From a virus, in the IMG/VR virus record IMGVR_UViG_3300030399_000039, positions 1 to 40,967 of that record: a DNA stretch of 40,967 bases. One strand, written 5' to 3'. Positions 1 through 7,304 of the stretch are shown one piece after another. The translations under genes and the position numbers were made by a program. Position 1 is the first letter of the stretch; every line of letters begins with the position of its first letter. Under the pieces are notes generated by a model, which did no database searches, was not told where the DNA came from, and was given only the letters and a program-made list of their open reading frames with translations.

Positions 1-34
1 GAAAATGGATGCTCACGTGTCAGCATCCATTTTC
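1..34. repeat. Inverted repeat at the contig start (probable fold-back artefact)
   Basis: Bases 1-12 (GAAAATGGATGC) are the exact reverse complement of 23-34, separated by 10 bases. In the other copy of this locus (around 40833-40866) bases 1-9 are replaced by unrelated portal coding sequence. The extra arm is therefore most easily explained as a chimeric or fold-back read end. Confidence 0.7.
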
Positions 35-1247
35 CATAACTTGCATATTGGACAGCCGTAACTTGTTCAGAGCGCACAAAGTTAACAGCCTTTTGAATGT
101 CCCGTAGCACGTCAGTGTAGGATTTTATGTATTGGTTTCCTAAGTGATAACGCCCATCGCCGTCTTGGTAAATCAAAGGAAGATACTGAGATGGCCATTC
201 TTTTTCCTCTAAAATATCATCTCCGTTTACTACCCATTCAATAATCTTATAGCCATCATCTGCCCAGCGTGTGTCATGCACGGTAATAGGGCGTAATGCA
301 TCTAGCTTTCCTTGGGCGATAAGCTTAGATTGCATGGCTTCTCGCTTAGCTATTTCCTCTTTCACTTCCTTTTTAAGGACTACGGTACCATCCGATAATT
401 CCGCAAGCTCAACTGGCTCAAAGCGCTTACGCCACATTCGTCCTAGGAAAATATCATCACGATCGTTAACCTGGTTATTAAAGAATTGACCACCACCAAA
501 CGCAAAGGAATTATCTGATGCCTCTTTTCCATACTCGGAGTGATACTTTTCTTTAGATAGCCTAAATATGCGACCACAATAATCTCCATCGGACTTAACA
601 GGATCGGTGGCATTTGGATCCCAAAATGCTCCACACACTTCTAAAATATGCTTCACCCCTAGACGCTGATTAAATGAACGCGCATGTTCATATTCTCGGT
701 ATATTTCATACCCTCCAAACCCACATGAAACTGCGTCTCTCAATACCTCTTGTCTTTGCGTAGGAAACTTAGAGTGATAAAGGATTTCCCTCACTAAATC
801 ATCGTAAAGTTTAGTCTTGTCACGCACCTGTGAATTGTCGGACTCAATAGGCTTTAAGATTAATCCAGGCGCACTGTTACGGTCTTCACCTAATACCTCG
901 TTAATCATAGGCTGACAGATATTAAACGTCAGGACAGGCTTATGAGCTAATCTACGATAGGCGGCTTGCTGTTCATCCCACTGGATATTTAGATTGGCGA
1001 AGTTGTTGTTATCTATCCACTTATTGTAATTGTTAGAGAAGTACTCAAATGCCATACCCGCTTCTTTCTGAAGCTTATCCCGATAGGTAGAGCCAGTCTC
1101 TTCATCCTCAATCTCATCGAGAGAACGCATCTTACTGGTCTCATCCAATTCAGGGTTGCCTAGCTCTCCATAGACTTCTTGCTCTAAGATATGGGCTAAC
1201 CCTTCCTCAATCTGTTGGTCTTCGTTTCTCTCAATTATGTTGCCCAT
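1..1247 (-). CDS. P22-like portal protein, N-terminal part (gene continues across the assembly junction)
   Basis: This is the first half of the portal, the dodecameric ring at the DNA-packaging vertex that binds terminase and later the tail. The ATG at 1247 (MGNIIERNEDQQ) overlaps the terminase large-subunit stop by 13 bases and is preceded by a strong GGAGGGGAG SD. The frame stays open to the window edge, and through the 126-bp terminal repeat it continues in frame into the segment ending at 39737. The joined gene is 781 codons, close to the roughly 725 residues of P22 gp1. The segment RLAHKPVLTFNICQPMINEV is typical of the P22-type portal family. Bases 1-9 do not match the other copy of the junction, so the last few residues encoded here are artefactual. 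Position right after the terminase genes supports the call. Confidence 0.88.
   Translation of the reverse strand, partial: MGNIIERNEDQQIEEGLAHILEQEVYGELGNPELDETSKMRSLDEIEDEETGSTYRDKLQKEAGMAFEYFSNNYNKWIDNNNFANLNIQWDEQQAAYRRLAHKPVLTFNICQPMINEVLGEDRNSAPGLILKPIESDNSQVRDKTKLYDDLVREILYHSKFPTQRQEVLRDAVSCGFGGYEIYREYEHARSFNQRLGVKHILEVCGAFWDPNATDPVKSDGDYCGRIFRLSKEKYHSEYGKEASDNSFAFGGGQFFNNQVNDRDDIFLGRMWRKRFEPVELAELSDGTVVLKKEVKEEIAKREAMQSKLIAQGKLDALRPITVHDTRWADDGYKIIEWVVNGDDILEEKEWPSQYLPLIYQDGDGRYHLGNQYIKSYTDVLRDIQKAVNFVRSEQVTAVQYASYGKWMLTREHPF
10..135 (+). repeat. Terminal direct repeat, left copy (assembly overlap of a circular genome)
   Basis: Bases 10-135 are identical to 40842-40967 (126 bp, offset 40832). 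The portal reading frame is continuous through the overlap, so the repeat marks the closure point of a circular or circularly permuted genome, not two gene copies. The length is close to common assembler k-mer sizes, so an assembly overlap is more likely than a physical terminal repeat. Circular permutation would fit headful packaging as in P22. Confidence 0.93.
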
Positions 1248-2797
1248 TGCTCCCCTCCATAGGATTGTAAATGCTGCAAAACTGGTGGAAGATTTACTTC
1301 CCCTCTAAGTCCTATTTCATATGCGTGCGTTAAAGCTAACGAATCTCCTCTATCCGGTGATCGGCCTAGCTTCCTTCCAGATGTTTCACCCTTATCTAAT
1401 AACTTTCTCTGACCACGGCTAGTAAAATAATACCTGACGCTTAATAAGTCTTGGGCTAATAAATCATCATTGGGTATTTCAACCGGCGCGTCCTTTAACC
1501 ATTCCAATAGCTCACCATACATCTCATCCCGTTTGTTCACATACTTGTCAGCGTTAGCCTTGGAAGGAGAGGAACACCCATTCACCGGTATTACGTAATC
1601 TTTATACCCTTGATGACGTAGGATTGTTATCACCCCAGACCCAAGCCCAATTGAATCAATCAGTACCTTATCAATGCCTTCAGTCTTAATAATGTTGATT
1701 ATTATACCAGCAATCTGGGCTTCATCTTTATGAAGATGCGTCTCTAAATTATAGGCTACTCTGCCTTGGCGTCTAATGATACTCGTGAAGTCTTTCCCCA
1801 TCCCTCCAATATCAGCGCCTAACAGTTTAGGCCCTATTCTGGCGCACGTTCCAGTACGTCTAGCTGCATTGATCAAGTCAGCCGTAAAGAGGGCGTCTTC
1901 AATAGATTCATCAAAGGCTTCAACAGGATTGCATGGATATTCTCGCCTGAACAAAGACAAGCCTATCTTGCCATCTCCCCCTTCCTTTATTTTTAATCTA
2001 CGCCAATACAGCTGCAAATCATCTAGCTGATACAGCTCTTTTAAGATGACCTCATCATCATCCAATGTAAGAGGAGTGGGTGAAATCGCACGATAACTTG
2101 GTTCCCAAAACCAGGGAATGAAAATAGCAATGTACTCATCTTCTCCATACATGGCTTGCTGCCATTTCTTGAAAAAGAAATTGTCTTGCCCGTACGCGGT
2201 GGACTCTAGAATGATCTCAGTACCCGCTATGCGCGGCACCGCTTGAAACAGGCCAGCAATATGGTCTTCAGCATTAGCCCAGAAGGCCACTTCGCTACCA
2301 TGTAATAGCTGAACTGTGGACGACCGCCCCGCACCTTTAGTTTTGGCCGTCGCTAGCGCATAGGAACAATCAATCTGGCCAAAGGATAGCTCATTGGCGT
2401 TGTCTCTACTCGCCTCCGCTTTAACAAAAGCTGGACAGTTCTCATGATAGCGTTTGACCATCTGAAAGAGATTCATGGTGGCTTTGTCTTCGTGGGTTAA
2501 GATGAATGTCTTGATGCCCATGTTGTTGGTAGAGAGCCAGTAATAACGGCCTGCAACGTAAGTGGAGCATCCTTGCTGACGACCTTTTAAAAGAATTGCC
2601 CGCACCATCCCTGTGCGGGTCTTTTGCTCTTCCACTCTCTGGTGGATATAGCGTTGAGCCACATTCAATTGAAATGGCTCAACTCGTCCATTCCGTGGAC
2701 GTATGAAAAGACAATTCTTCGCGTAGAACTCAAAGTCCTTCGCTAAGTCCTGCCTCAACTGTAATTCCTGATGAATTAGATGATTGACGTGATTCAC
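1235..2797 (-). CDS. Terminase large subunit (packaging ATPase and nuclease)
   Basis: This is the motor that cuts concatemeric DNA and pumps it through the portal. The 520 residues show an N-terminal ATPase: Walker A at residues 71-78 (KGRQQGCS), Walker B at about 164-172 with acidic E169 (LLHGSEVAF), and an EST coupling motif at 198-200. The C-terminal RNase H-like nuclease carries acidic motifs in GADIGG, LIDSIGLGSG and SPDRGDS. Length fits P22-like TerL proteins. It overlaps the small-subunit gene by 68 bp. The longest frame starts at a GTG without a clear SD, and a TTG a little downstream, preceded by AGGAATTACAG, is an alternative start. The 3' end overlaps the portal start. Confidence 0.92.
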   Translation of the reverse strand: MNHVNHLIHQELQLRQDLAKDFEFYAKNCLFIRPRNGRVEPFQLNVAQRYIHQRVEEQKTRTGMVRAILLKGRQQGCSTYVAGRYYWLSTNNMGIKTFILTHEDKATMNLFQMVKRYHENCPAFVKAEASRDNANELSFGQIDCSYALATAKTKGAGRSSTVQLLHGSEVAFWANAEDHIAGLFQAVPRIAGTEIILESTAYGQDNFFFKKWQQAMYGEDEYIAIFIPWFWEPSYRAISPTPLTLDDDEVILKELYQLDDLQLYWRRLKIKEGGDGKIGLSLFRREYPCNPVEAFDESIEDALFTADLINAARRTGTCARIGPKLLGADIGGMGKDFTSIIRRQGRVAYNLETHLHKDEAQIAGIIINIIKTEGIDKVLIDSIGLGSGVITILRHQGYKDYVIPVNGCSSPSKANADKYVNKRDEMYGELLEWLKDAPVEIPNDDLLAQDLLSVRYYFTSRGQRKLLDKGETSGRKLGRSPDRGDSLALTHAYEIGLRGEVNLPPVLQHLQSYGGEQWAT

Positions 2798-3206
2798 AAA
2801 GCTTTTTCACCCATTCCGTATGAGAGTTCTGGACGTTCCCTTCAAATTTCTCTACTAACAAACCATGCATCTTTAGGCGTAATCCTATGGCTGCTGTGGC
2901 CGCCGTATAGCGTCCATCCTCTTTCGCCCGTTGAATAATATCGGCCAAGTCCGCATCACACTTACGCTTAATCTCAACTAAGTCGTAAATTCGGCCTTGT
3001 TCTATCTGAGCAATAGCCGCTTGTTGCTTGTCCTGATGCGCTTGAATGGCGTCTCTAACAGCCGGATTATGTAACAATAAATGGCCAGTCTTCCCTATGT
3101 TCTTACCATCTTTATATCCACATAGACGAGCAGCATCGCTTGCATTACGCGTAGTCAGGTAATGAGTCACAAATTCTTGTTGTCTTGGTGTAAGTATAGG
3201 GTTCAT
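2730..3206 (-). CDS. Terminase small subunit
   Basis: This protein recognises phage DNA and presents it to the large terminase subunit. The first residues, MNPILTPRQQEFVTHYLTT, followed by NASDAARLCGY and a hydrophobic NPAVRDAI stretch, match the N-terminal HTH of the Terminase_2 family. A charged central region and variable tail follow. I take ATG 3206 because it places the LTPRQ motif at the usual distance from the N-terminus; the frame also extends upstream to a TTG at 3233. No good SD precedes either start. It is the first gene of the structural operon, with a sigma70-like promoter 60 bases upstream. Confidence 0.85.
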   Translation of the reverse strand: MNPILTPRQQEFVTHYLTTRNASDAARLCGYKDGKNIGKTGHLLLHNPAVRDAIQAHQDKQQAAIAQIEQGRIYDLVEIKRKCDADLADIIQRAKEDGRYTAATAAIGLRLKMHGLLVEKFEGNVQNSHTEWVKKLCESRQSSNSSGITVEAGLSEGL

Positions 3207-3264
3207 ATGGGGCAATAATAATAAATTGTCCAAAATAAATCAATTAGTTTTGAATTAAAATGAG

Positions 3265-3294
3265 TTTTTATTTGTTTGGCACGAGAATGTCAAA
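3265..3294 (-). promoter_or_regulatory. Candidate sigma70 promoter for the structural operon
   Basis: On the minus strand there is a consensus -35 TTGACA (3294-3289), a 17-bp spacer and a TAAAAA -10 (3270-3265), between the end of the early-left genes and the terminase small subunit. Position and spacing fit; the -10 is only a moderate match. Confidence 0.5.
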
Positions 3295-3303
3295 CTTAGG
3301 CTA

Positions 3304-3528
3304 TTAAAATTTGTTCATTTCTTGATAATCTATCCATGATTGTTCAATCAAATGACAATCATTAATTACTTCTTCTAAAGGATCGCACTCATATATTATT
3401 ACTTCTTCATGGCATTCAGGACAATTAATATATTTATCTGCTCTCTCTTCTTTATGAACCACAGTAAAAGTTGTTTCTCCACATTCCCTACAATAATATT
3501 TACACGACTCATAATCCTTTATATTCAT
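3304..3528 (-). CDS. Small zinc-ribbon protein
   Basis: The 74-residue product has two cysteine knuckles, CRECG and CPECH, about 24 residues apart, which is a classical zinc-ribbon arrangement. An acidic C-terminal helix follows. ATG 3528 is chosen because GAGGC lies 7 bases upstream. It is the last gene of the early-left arm and starts 10 bases after the preceding stop. It resembles the Lar-like genes of this arm in having two knuckles but lacks the trailing W-N motif, so I keep it separate. Nucleic-acid or protein binding is inferred only. Confidence 0.7.
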   Translation of the reverse strand: MNIKDYESCKYYCRECGETTFTVVHKEERADKYINCPECHEEVIIYECDPLEEVINDCHLIEQSWIDYQEMNKF

Positions 3529-3538
3529 TCTTATAGCC

Positions 3539-3835
3539 TCAATATAGAAAGAGAGTTTTAGGTTGAACCACGAAACGAACACCTTCCCAGATAGAAGCAA
3601 CCACAGCAAACCAACGATACCAAACTGATTTAGGAAGAGGATGGTGCGTATGGCTAGGAAATCTATGCAAGACTACTAGCTCATCCATTCCCTTAATTTC
3701 TACATAATCCAAATTACCTTGTAGATTGCCATTCAAGATAATTTCTGAAGTAAGAGACAAACCCACCTGTCGCCGTTCATCATGATAGCGTTGTAAATAT
3801 GCGGCTATATTGTAACCATTATTTAAGTGGGACAT
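3539..3835 (-). CDS. Hypothetical early protein (98 aa)
   Basis: Function not recognised. The protein starts MSHLNNGYNIAAYL, has a His-rich centre (HRFPSHTHHPLP) and an aromatic C-terminal stretch (WYRWFAVVASIW) that may be amphipathic or membrane-associated. It overlaps the preceding gene by 17 bases and ends just before the next SD, so it sits in the early-left operon. The MSH start echoes its neighbour (MSHVNKF), a possible weak sign of duplication. Confidence 0.65.
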   Translation of the reverse strand: MSHLNNGYNIAAYLQRYHDERRQVGLSLTSEIILNGNLQGNLDYVEIKGMDELVVLHRFPSHTHHPLPKSVWYRWFAVVASIWEGVRFVVQPKTLFLY

Positions 3836-4034
3836 GAGGAAAATTCAGCAGGTGAAGTATAAAGGATCGTAAGCTCTCTATCTCTTTATCCTTCTGAGCT
3901 AGCTTTTTATACGTTTTATATTCTTCGTTAAGTGTATGAGGATAAGGAAATGACTGATGTTCAAATAAGTGCGCGATAGGTTCATACCATTCCATAAATT
4001 TTTCCAGCCTTTCAAATTTATTAACGTGTGACAT
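3819..4034 (-). CDS. Hypothetical early protein (71 aa)
   Basis: Function not recognised. It is predominantly helical, with charged residues and the segment YKTYKKLAQKDKEIESLRSF suggesting a short coiled coil. An AGGA element lies upstream of ATG 4034. The start overlaps the end of the preceding small Cys/His gene by 14 bases. Confidence 0.65.
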   Translation of the reverse strand: MSHVNKFERLEKFMEWYEPIAHLFEHQSFPYPHTLNEEYKTYKKLAQKDKEIESLRSFILHLLNFPHVPLK

Positions 4035-4164
4035 TACGCTTATTCCTGTAACAAAAATAGCAAATCCATTCTCCGCGGCTTCCCATAATTTGATGTTGCC
4101 ACGCTATAAAACGCCACCTATGAAAACCTAAGGAACACTTAAGTTTAGCCACCCACTTTTTCAT
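4021..4164 (-). CDS. DUF1660-like Cys/His mini-protein (47 aa), copy 2
   Basis: This short gene begins at ATG 4164 with AGGGA upstream, 10 bases after the previous stop. The protein opens MKKWVAKLKCSLGFHRW and ends with CYFC, giving a C-x4-H plus C-x2-C set that could bind one zinc ion. It is a clear paralogue of the next upstream gene (MKSLLGKIKCSLGFH); the two share a 23-base identical DNA tract (4113-4135 and 4311-4333). The pattern recalls the short prophage zinc-binding family DUF1660. Function unknown. Confidence 0.7.
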   Translation of the reverse strand: MKKWVAKLKCSLGFHRWRFIAWQHQIMGSRGEWICYFCYRNKRNVTR

Positions 4165-4173
4165 ATTTTTTCC

Positions 4174-4353
4174 CTAGATCCAACCATTACTTTTACTCTT
4201 CCCACAAACCTCGCATATCGTGGTTAATTTTTCGGGCGTCTTATATATAGCATAATTACCATACGATATAACGGTAGTTTCTCCAATCTCATAATATAAT
4301 TCATATAAATGAAAACCTAAGGAACACTTAATTTTACCAAGTAAGCTTTTCAT
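4174..4353 (-). CDS. DUF1660-like Cys/His mini-protein (59 aa), copy 1
   Basis: Start ATG 4353 (MKSLLGKIKCSLGFH) is preferred because GGAG lies 8 bases upstream and because it aligns with the paralogue at 4021-4164. The C-terminus has CEVCGK, completing a possible Cys-His-Cys-Cys metal site. The middle is longer and more aromatic than in copy 2. An upstream in-frame ATG (4368) would add five residues. This looks like a recent tandem duplication in the early-left operon. Confidence 0.72.
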   Translation of the reverse strand: MKSLLGKIKCSLGFHLYELYYEIGETTVISYGNYAIYKTPEKLTTICEVCGKSKSNGWI

Positions 4354-4567
4354 CGGTATCAGCTCCATTTAAAAATTGCTCTGGCGTAATCCCTCTTTCT
4401 TCTAATTCGTTGTAGCGCTCTGCTAATCTTTGATACTCATTATAAACCCTGTGTGCTCGCTCTGGAGGATACTCAAGAGATAAATAATACTCACAGACGG
4501 GCGTATGTTCTCTACACAGCTTAATGACTTCTGAAGTTTTAATAACATACCATAGAGGATTACTCAT
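4334..4567 (-). CDS. Hypothetical early protein (77 aa)
   Basis: Function not recognised. It is a soluble, charged, mostly helical protein with HRVYNEYQRLAERYNELEER forming a likely amphipathic helix. It overlaps both neighbours by a few bases, typical of co-translated early genes. Confidence 0.65.
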   Translation of the reverse strand: MSNPLWYVIKTSEVIKLCREHTPVCEYYLSLEYPPERAHRVYNEYQRLAERYNELEERGITPEQFLNGADTDEKLTW

Positions 4568-4964
4568 TTTTATTTCTCATCCCTCTTTTCATTTCCTTCA
4601 CCCTACTACATAAATAATCTTGAATAGAGTCAACTCGGGCTAAAATATGGGAAGCTGGCGCTCCATCATTTAATGCTTCTATAATCCTAGAACAATTTTC
4701 TAAGGCATATTCACACAGGTGTAATTCTTTCGTGGGACTTTGAAAGTTATTCCAATCTTCTATTCCTTTCTGTAAGTCGGCAGGAAGATAATATCTATCA
4801 AAAGCTATCATTGGTATGCCATTACAAAGGTGATGATAACACTCACAATAAATATTAAAATGCGGCTTGGTCGCTTCATCGGCTGGTTGCTCAGGAGGAC
4901 GATATACATGCGTGGCATTTATATTAGGCAATCTATTACATATTTCACATAGAAAAATTTCCAT
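4560..4964 (-). CDS. Lar-like zinc-ribbon protein, member 1
   Basis: Lar family proteins (Rac prophage type) relieve type I restriction and have the pattern CPFCG, a second cysteine pair, then an E-A-x2-x-W-N motif. This 134-residue protein shows CEICNRLP near the N-terminus, a second pair at CECYHH, and IEDWNNF. A helical tail with its own cysteines follows. ATG 4964 is used, with GAGGAG upstream inside the preceding gene's last codons, and the stop of that gene overlaps the ATG. It is one of five similar genes in this arm. Family membership rests on the motif pattern, and anti-restriction activity is inferred. Confidence 0.7.
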   Translation of the reverse strand: MEIFLCEICNRLPNINATHVYRPPEQPADEATKPHFNIYCECYHHLCNGIPMIAFDRYYLPADLQKGIEDWNNFQSPTKELHLCEYALENCSRIIEALNDGAPASHILARVDSIQDYLCSRVKEMKRGMRNKNE

Positions 4965-5230
4965 CAATCTTTCTCCTCAAAAATTTTACAATCTCCAAAT
5001 TCATCTGTAGGTATAATGACCATATCCAATTTTCTGGTGATAGCCATTAAAGCACCGCATTCTAAATCTGATATAAAAGCAAGAGCATCATCAATATCCG
5101 TAAAGTGATTAATTTCTGGTATTTCTTGTTCTACCTCATCTATAAAGGCTTTAACGGTATAAAGAGATTGTCTCGGATTATTGCGTAGGATCTTACGAAA
5201 CAATCTCAGCTCCATAGTTTTATTTTTCAT
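4964..5230 (-). CDS. Hypothetical early protein (88 aa)
   Basis: Function not recognised. It is an acidic soluble protein with alternating helices and a strand-like C-terminal part (LDMVIIPTDEFGDCKIF). It sits between two Lar-like genes, starts within the last codons of its upstream neighbour, and supplies the SD for member 1 of the Lar-like family. Confidence 0.68.
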   Translation of the reverse strand: MKNKTMELRLFRKILRNNPRQSLYTVKAFIDEVEQEIPEINHFTDIDDALAFISDLECGALMAITRKLDMVIIPTDEFGDCKIFEEKD

Positions 5231-5517
5231 TACTGCGCTTTCTCTCCTGTGATGAAATTTCCACCAGCATCCATCGGCCAGAAATGATATAAAATTTTAA
5301 TAGCCAACTCCTTAGGTAATTGATAGTCCTTATTATGTAGATAAAATTCTGGATCATTTTCCAATCTTTCATAAAGCTCCTTAATATGCTTCTGAATTTC
5401 CAAAAATAAGTAATCATATTCAGCTGTAAATTTATTCCACTCGTCTGTATCAACGACTGTAATTCCTCTTGTAGTATTACCCATATTTAAATCATTAAGC
5501 TTAAGGTAGTGTTTCAT
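5230..5517 (-). CDS. Hypothetical early protein (95 aa)
   Basis: Function not recognised. The C-terminal segment ILYHFWPMDAGGNF resembles ILYPFWPIKIKEFDF near the end of the 230-residue protein at 8964-9656, so the two may share a small C-terminal motif. The centre (EIQKHIKELYERLEND) is helical. The stop and the next start overlap as TAATG. Confidence 0.68.
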   Translation of the reverse strand: MKHYLKLNDLNMGNTTRGITVVDTDEWNKFTAEYDYLFLEIQKHIKELYERLENDPEFYLHNKDYQLPKELAIKILYHFWPMDAGGNFITGEKAQ

Positions 5518-5518
5518 T

Positions 5519-5722
5519 TTAAATACTCGAATAGGCTGCGTTTTTCATCTTTTCTTGAAATTGTTCTTGGTCACAGATATTTTCCTCGCCTGAACTAACT
5601 ACAATATTCTGATTATCGGTATCTGTTAAAGAAATGATTGTAAAATCCGGTTCAGTTTCTGGCGGATCTAGAGGTTCTTTATCTCTACAAATCCATGTTA
5701 ATAAGTATTTAGCAGTTTTCAT
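5519..5722 (-). CDS. Hypothetical early protein (67 aa)
   Basis: Function not recognised. The N-terminus (MKTAKYLLTWICRDKEPLDP) is followed by an acidic segment. Its stop is one base from the next start, and its first ATG overlaps the end of a Lar-like gene by 4 bases. Confidence 0.6.
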   Translation of the reverse strand: MKTAKYLLTWICRDKEPLDPPETEPDFTIISLTDTDNQNIVVSSGEENICDQEQFQEKMKNAAYSSI

Positions 5723-6054
5723 TCGCTTTCTCCCAAGTATTTTTCTAAAAATTTATCTAAAAATTTATCTAAATCAGGCAAGTGTTGCGCTCTCAAGTGA
5801 TATATTTTCTTTAACTGCAGTAGTGGAACCGCAATCGTCCTTTCGTCTTTCATGGCTGCATTCCATTTTTCTATTAACTCTTTTAAATAAAATTCTTCGA
5901 ACTCATCTAGCCACGTTATATGCTCGTTATCGCAGTCAGGGCAATTAGTAGATAGATAGTATTTTCCGCTAGTTGGCAGTTGTGAACTTGCCTGAATATC
6001 TGGAAAATATCCGCATTTCATACAGGGAAGCAGTGCTTCCATACCATTATTCAT
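5719..6054 (-). CDS. Lar-like zinc-ribbon protein, member 2
   Basis: The 111-residue protein has CMKCGYFP at residues 12-19, CPDC in the middle and IEKWNAAMK afterwards, the Cys2-Cys2 plus W-N order of Lar-type proteins. A helical tail (LDKFLDKFLEKYL) follows. GAGG precedes ATG 6054, and the preceding gene overlaps by 8 bases. The shared CxxCxxxP signature (CMKCGYFP, CPVCQVFP, CNTCHQFP, CKTCKIHP) shows that the adjacent genes arose by duplication. Confidence 0.75.
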   Translation of the reverse strand: MNNGMEALLPCMKCGYFPDIQASSQLPTSGKYYLSTNCPDCDNEHITWLDEFEEFYLKELIEKWNAAMKDERTIAVPLLQLKKIYHLRAQHLPDLDKFLDKFLEKYLGESE

Positions 6055-6370
6055 CTTTTCTATCCTCTTGGTTAATATATTTCTCTATTCTAAAAATCTG
6101 CATCTTCAAGGTTTCTTCTTCTTCATAAAAAGAGAGAGAGGCTTTAATAATATTAAAATCTTCTAAGGCTTGGCTAGTGCTAATGTAAGAATTACGTTCA
6201 CTATACGAATTCCACTGCTCAATACTGGATAATATAGGGCCAGAAAATTCTGGTGGTTTGAACTTCATCCCTTTATCTCTTTTACAATACGGACATCTCG
6301 CATGATATAAGCCAGAAAAATAAATAAACTCAGGAAATACTTGACATACGGGACAGCACTTAACTTCCAT
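6047..6370 (-). CDS. Lar-like zinc-ribbon protein, member 3
   Basis: This 107-residue paralogue has CPVCQVFPEF, CPYCKRD and IEQWNSY in order, then a helical C-terminal half (EETLKMQIFRIEKYINQ). It has a GGAGAAAG SD and overlaps both neighbours by 8-11 bases. Zinc binding is strongly suggested by the paired CxxC knuckles. The role in counter-restriction is inferred from the Lar family. Confidence 0.77.
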   Translation of the reverse strand: MEVKCCPVCQVFPEFIYFSGLYHARCPYCKRDKGMKFKPPEFSGPILSSIEQWNSYSERNSYISTSQALEDFNIIKASLSFYEEEETLKMQIFRIEKYINQEDRKDE

Positions 6371-6683
6371 TTTCTTTCTCCAATTGCTGCTTAATATATT
6401 TTTCTACCACCAAAAATTCTGATGGAATTTCATTTTCATGTACCCAAAACATACATCTTAGATGTGCCCACTCTTTAAAAGCTTCTTCAGCACTAATTTT
6501 TTTGTTTTCTGAGCGACACATTTCATTCCAGTTATAAATTACATCTGAAATATTCTCTACGGGAAAATCAATATTTTTTTTAGTGCCACATTTACAATAA
6601 ACCCCATAGGTTTCCTCATTATTCCCCATATTAACATAAGAAAAAGTAGGGAACTGATGACAGGTATTACATTTTTCAACCAT
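6360..6683 (-). CDS. Lar-like zinc-ribbon protein, member 4
   Basis: This 107-residue paralogue shows CNTCHQFP, a reduced second knuckle (CKCG, one residue between the cysteines), and IYNWNEM. The tail SEFLVVEKYIKQQLEKEN matches the EKYINQ tail of member 3, so the two are the closest pair. The CxC second knuckle is shared with the plus-strand members at 13.4 and 13.8 kb. Confidence 0.77.
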   Translation of the reverse strand: MVEKCNTCHQFPTFSYVNMGNNEETYGVYCKCGTKKNIDFPVENISDVIYNWNEMCRSENKKISAEEAFKEWAHLRCMFWVHENEIPSEFLVVEKYIKQQLEKENGS

Positions 6684-7110
6684 AAAAAATACCCCATATT
6701 AAATAAGAAATATTAAAGCCCGCTGCTAGCATAGTTATCCAATAAAAACAACAAGCTCTAAAAAACAGTTTTTTAGAAGCGATATAGTTCTCTTTAGATT
6801 TTCCAGTATAAATTGAATCTACCAAATTACCTCGAGAGTCACCTAGGGTAGGAGTATTATTATAATGCTTCTGGCAATATCTATATAACAAACTTTCCAT
6901 ATCTTTTTCCGGATCGTCCCCTGGCTGCATTTGATAAGCATTCCAGTTATTTATTAATGAAAAAATATTAATTATTGCTCCTACAATACCGGCTCCGCAC
7001 CCAGGACACTTTATTTTTATATTATCAAATACTTTGTTTTCATTATCGGGATATAACCATATTACTGGATGAATTTTACAGGTTTTGCAAGCGTAAGTAA
7101 AAATATTCAT
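6676..7110 (-). CDS. Lar-like zinc-ribbon protein with C-terminal membrane segment, member 5
   Basis: The 144-residue protein has CKTCKIHP, CPGCG and INNWNAYQ, then a linker and a hydrophobic C-terminus (residues about 114-144, including FYWITMLAAGF and ISYLIWGIF) that looks like one or two membrane segments. Among the family only this member appears membrane-anchored. It could instead be a degenerate tail after duplication. It overlaps member 4 by 8 bases. Confidence 0.72.
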   Translation of the reverse strand: MNIFTYACKTCKIHPVIWLYPDNENKVFDNIKIKCPGCGAGIVGAIINIFSLINNWNAYQMQPGDDPEKDMESLLYRYCQKHYNNTPTLGDSRGNLVDSIYTGKSKENYIASKKLFFRACCFYWITMLAAGFNISYLIWGIFYG

Positions 7111-7304
7111 TATTTAAAAACTCCCGATTTAAATATCCAGCGACACAAACAACTTAAATGCAAAAATGTTTCAAAAAAATGTTTAACCGGCAAGTCATGA
7201 GGAATATAAACCGTTAGCATACTAGCGTCATACTTAAGCCTATCATAAGCCGCTACTACTTCGGCATATGAATTAACCTTCTTCCCTGTTTTGTTCTTCT
7301 TCAT
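7110..7304 (-). CDS. Hypothetical early protein (64 aa)
   Basis: Function not recognised. It has a lysine-rich N-terminus, then a mixed segment ending in HLSCLCRWIFKSGVFK. An AGGAG SD precedes ATG 7304 inside the upstream gene. The stop overlaps the start of Lar-like member 5 by one base. Confidence 0.62.
   Translation of the reverse strand: MKKNKTGKKVNSYAEVVAAYDRLKYDASMLTVYIPHDLPVKHFFETFLHLSCLCRWIFKSGVFK

Noticed and set aside
5220-5453. A 77-codon minus-strand frame overlapping the 95-residue gene
   Set aside because: It lies almost wholly inside the better-supported frame at 5230-5517, lacks an SD and has an unlikely aromatic/basic composition.
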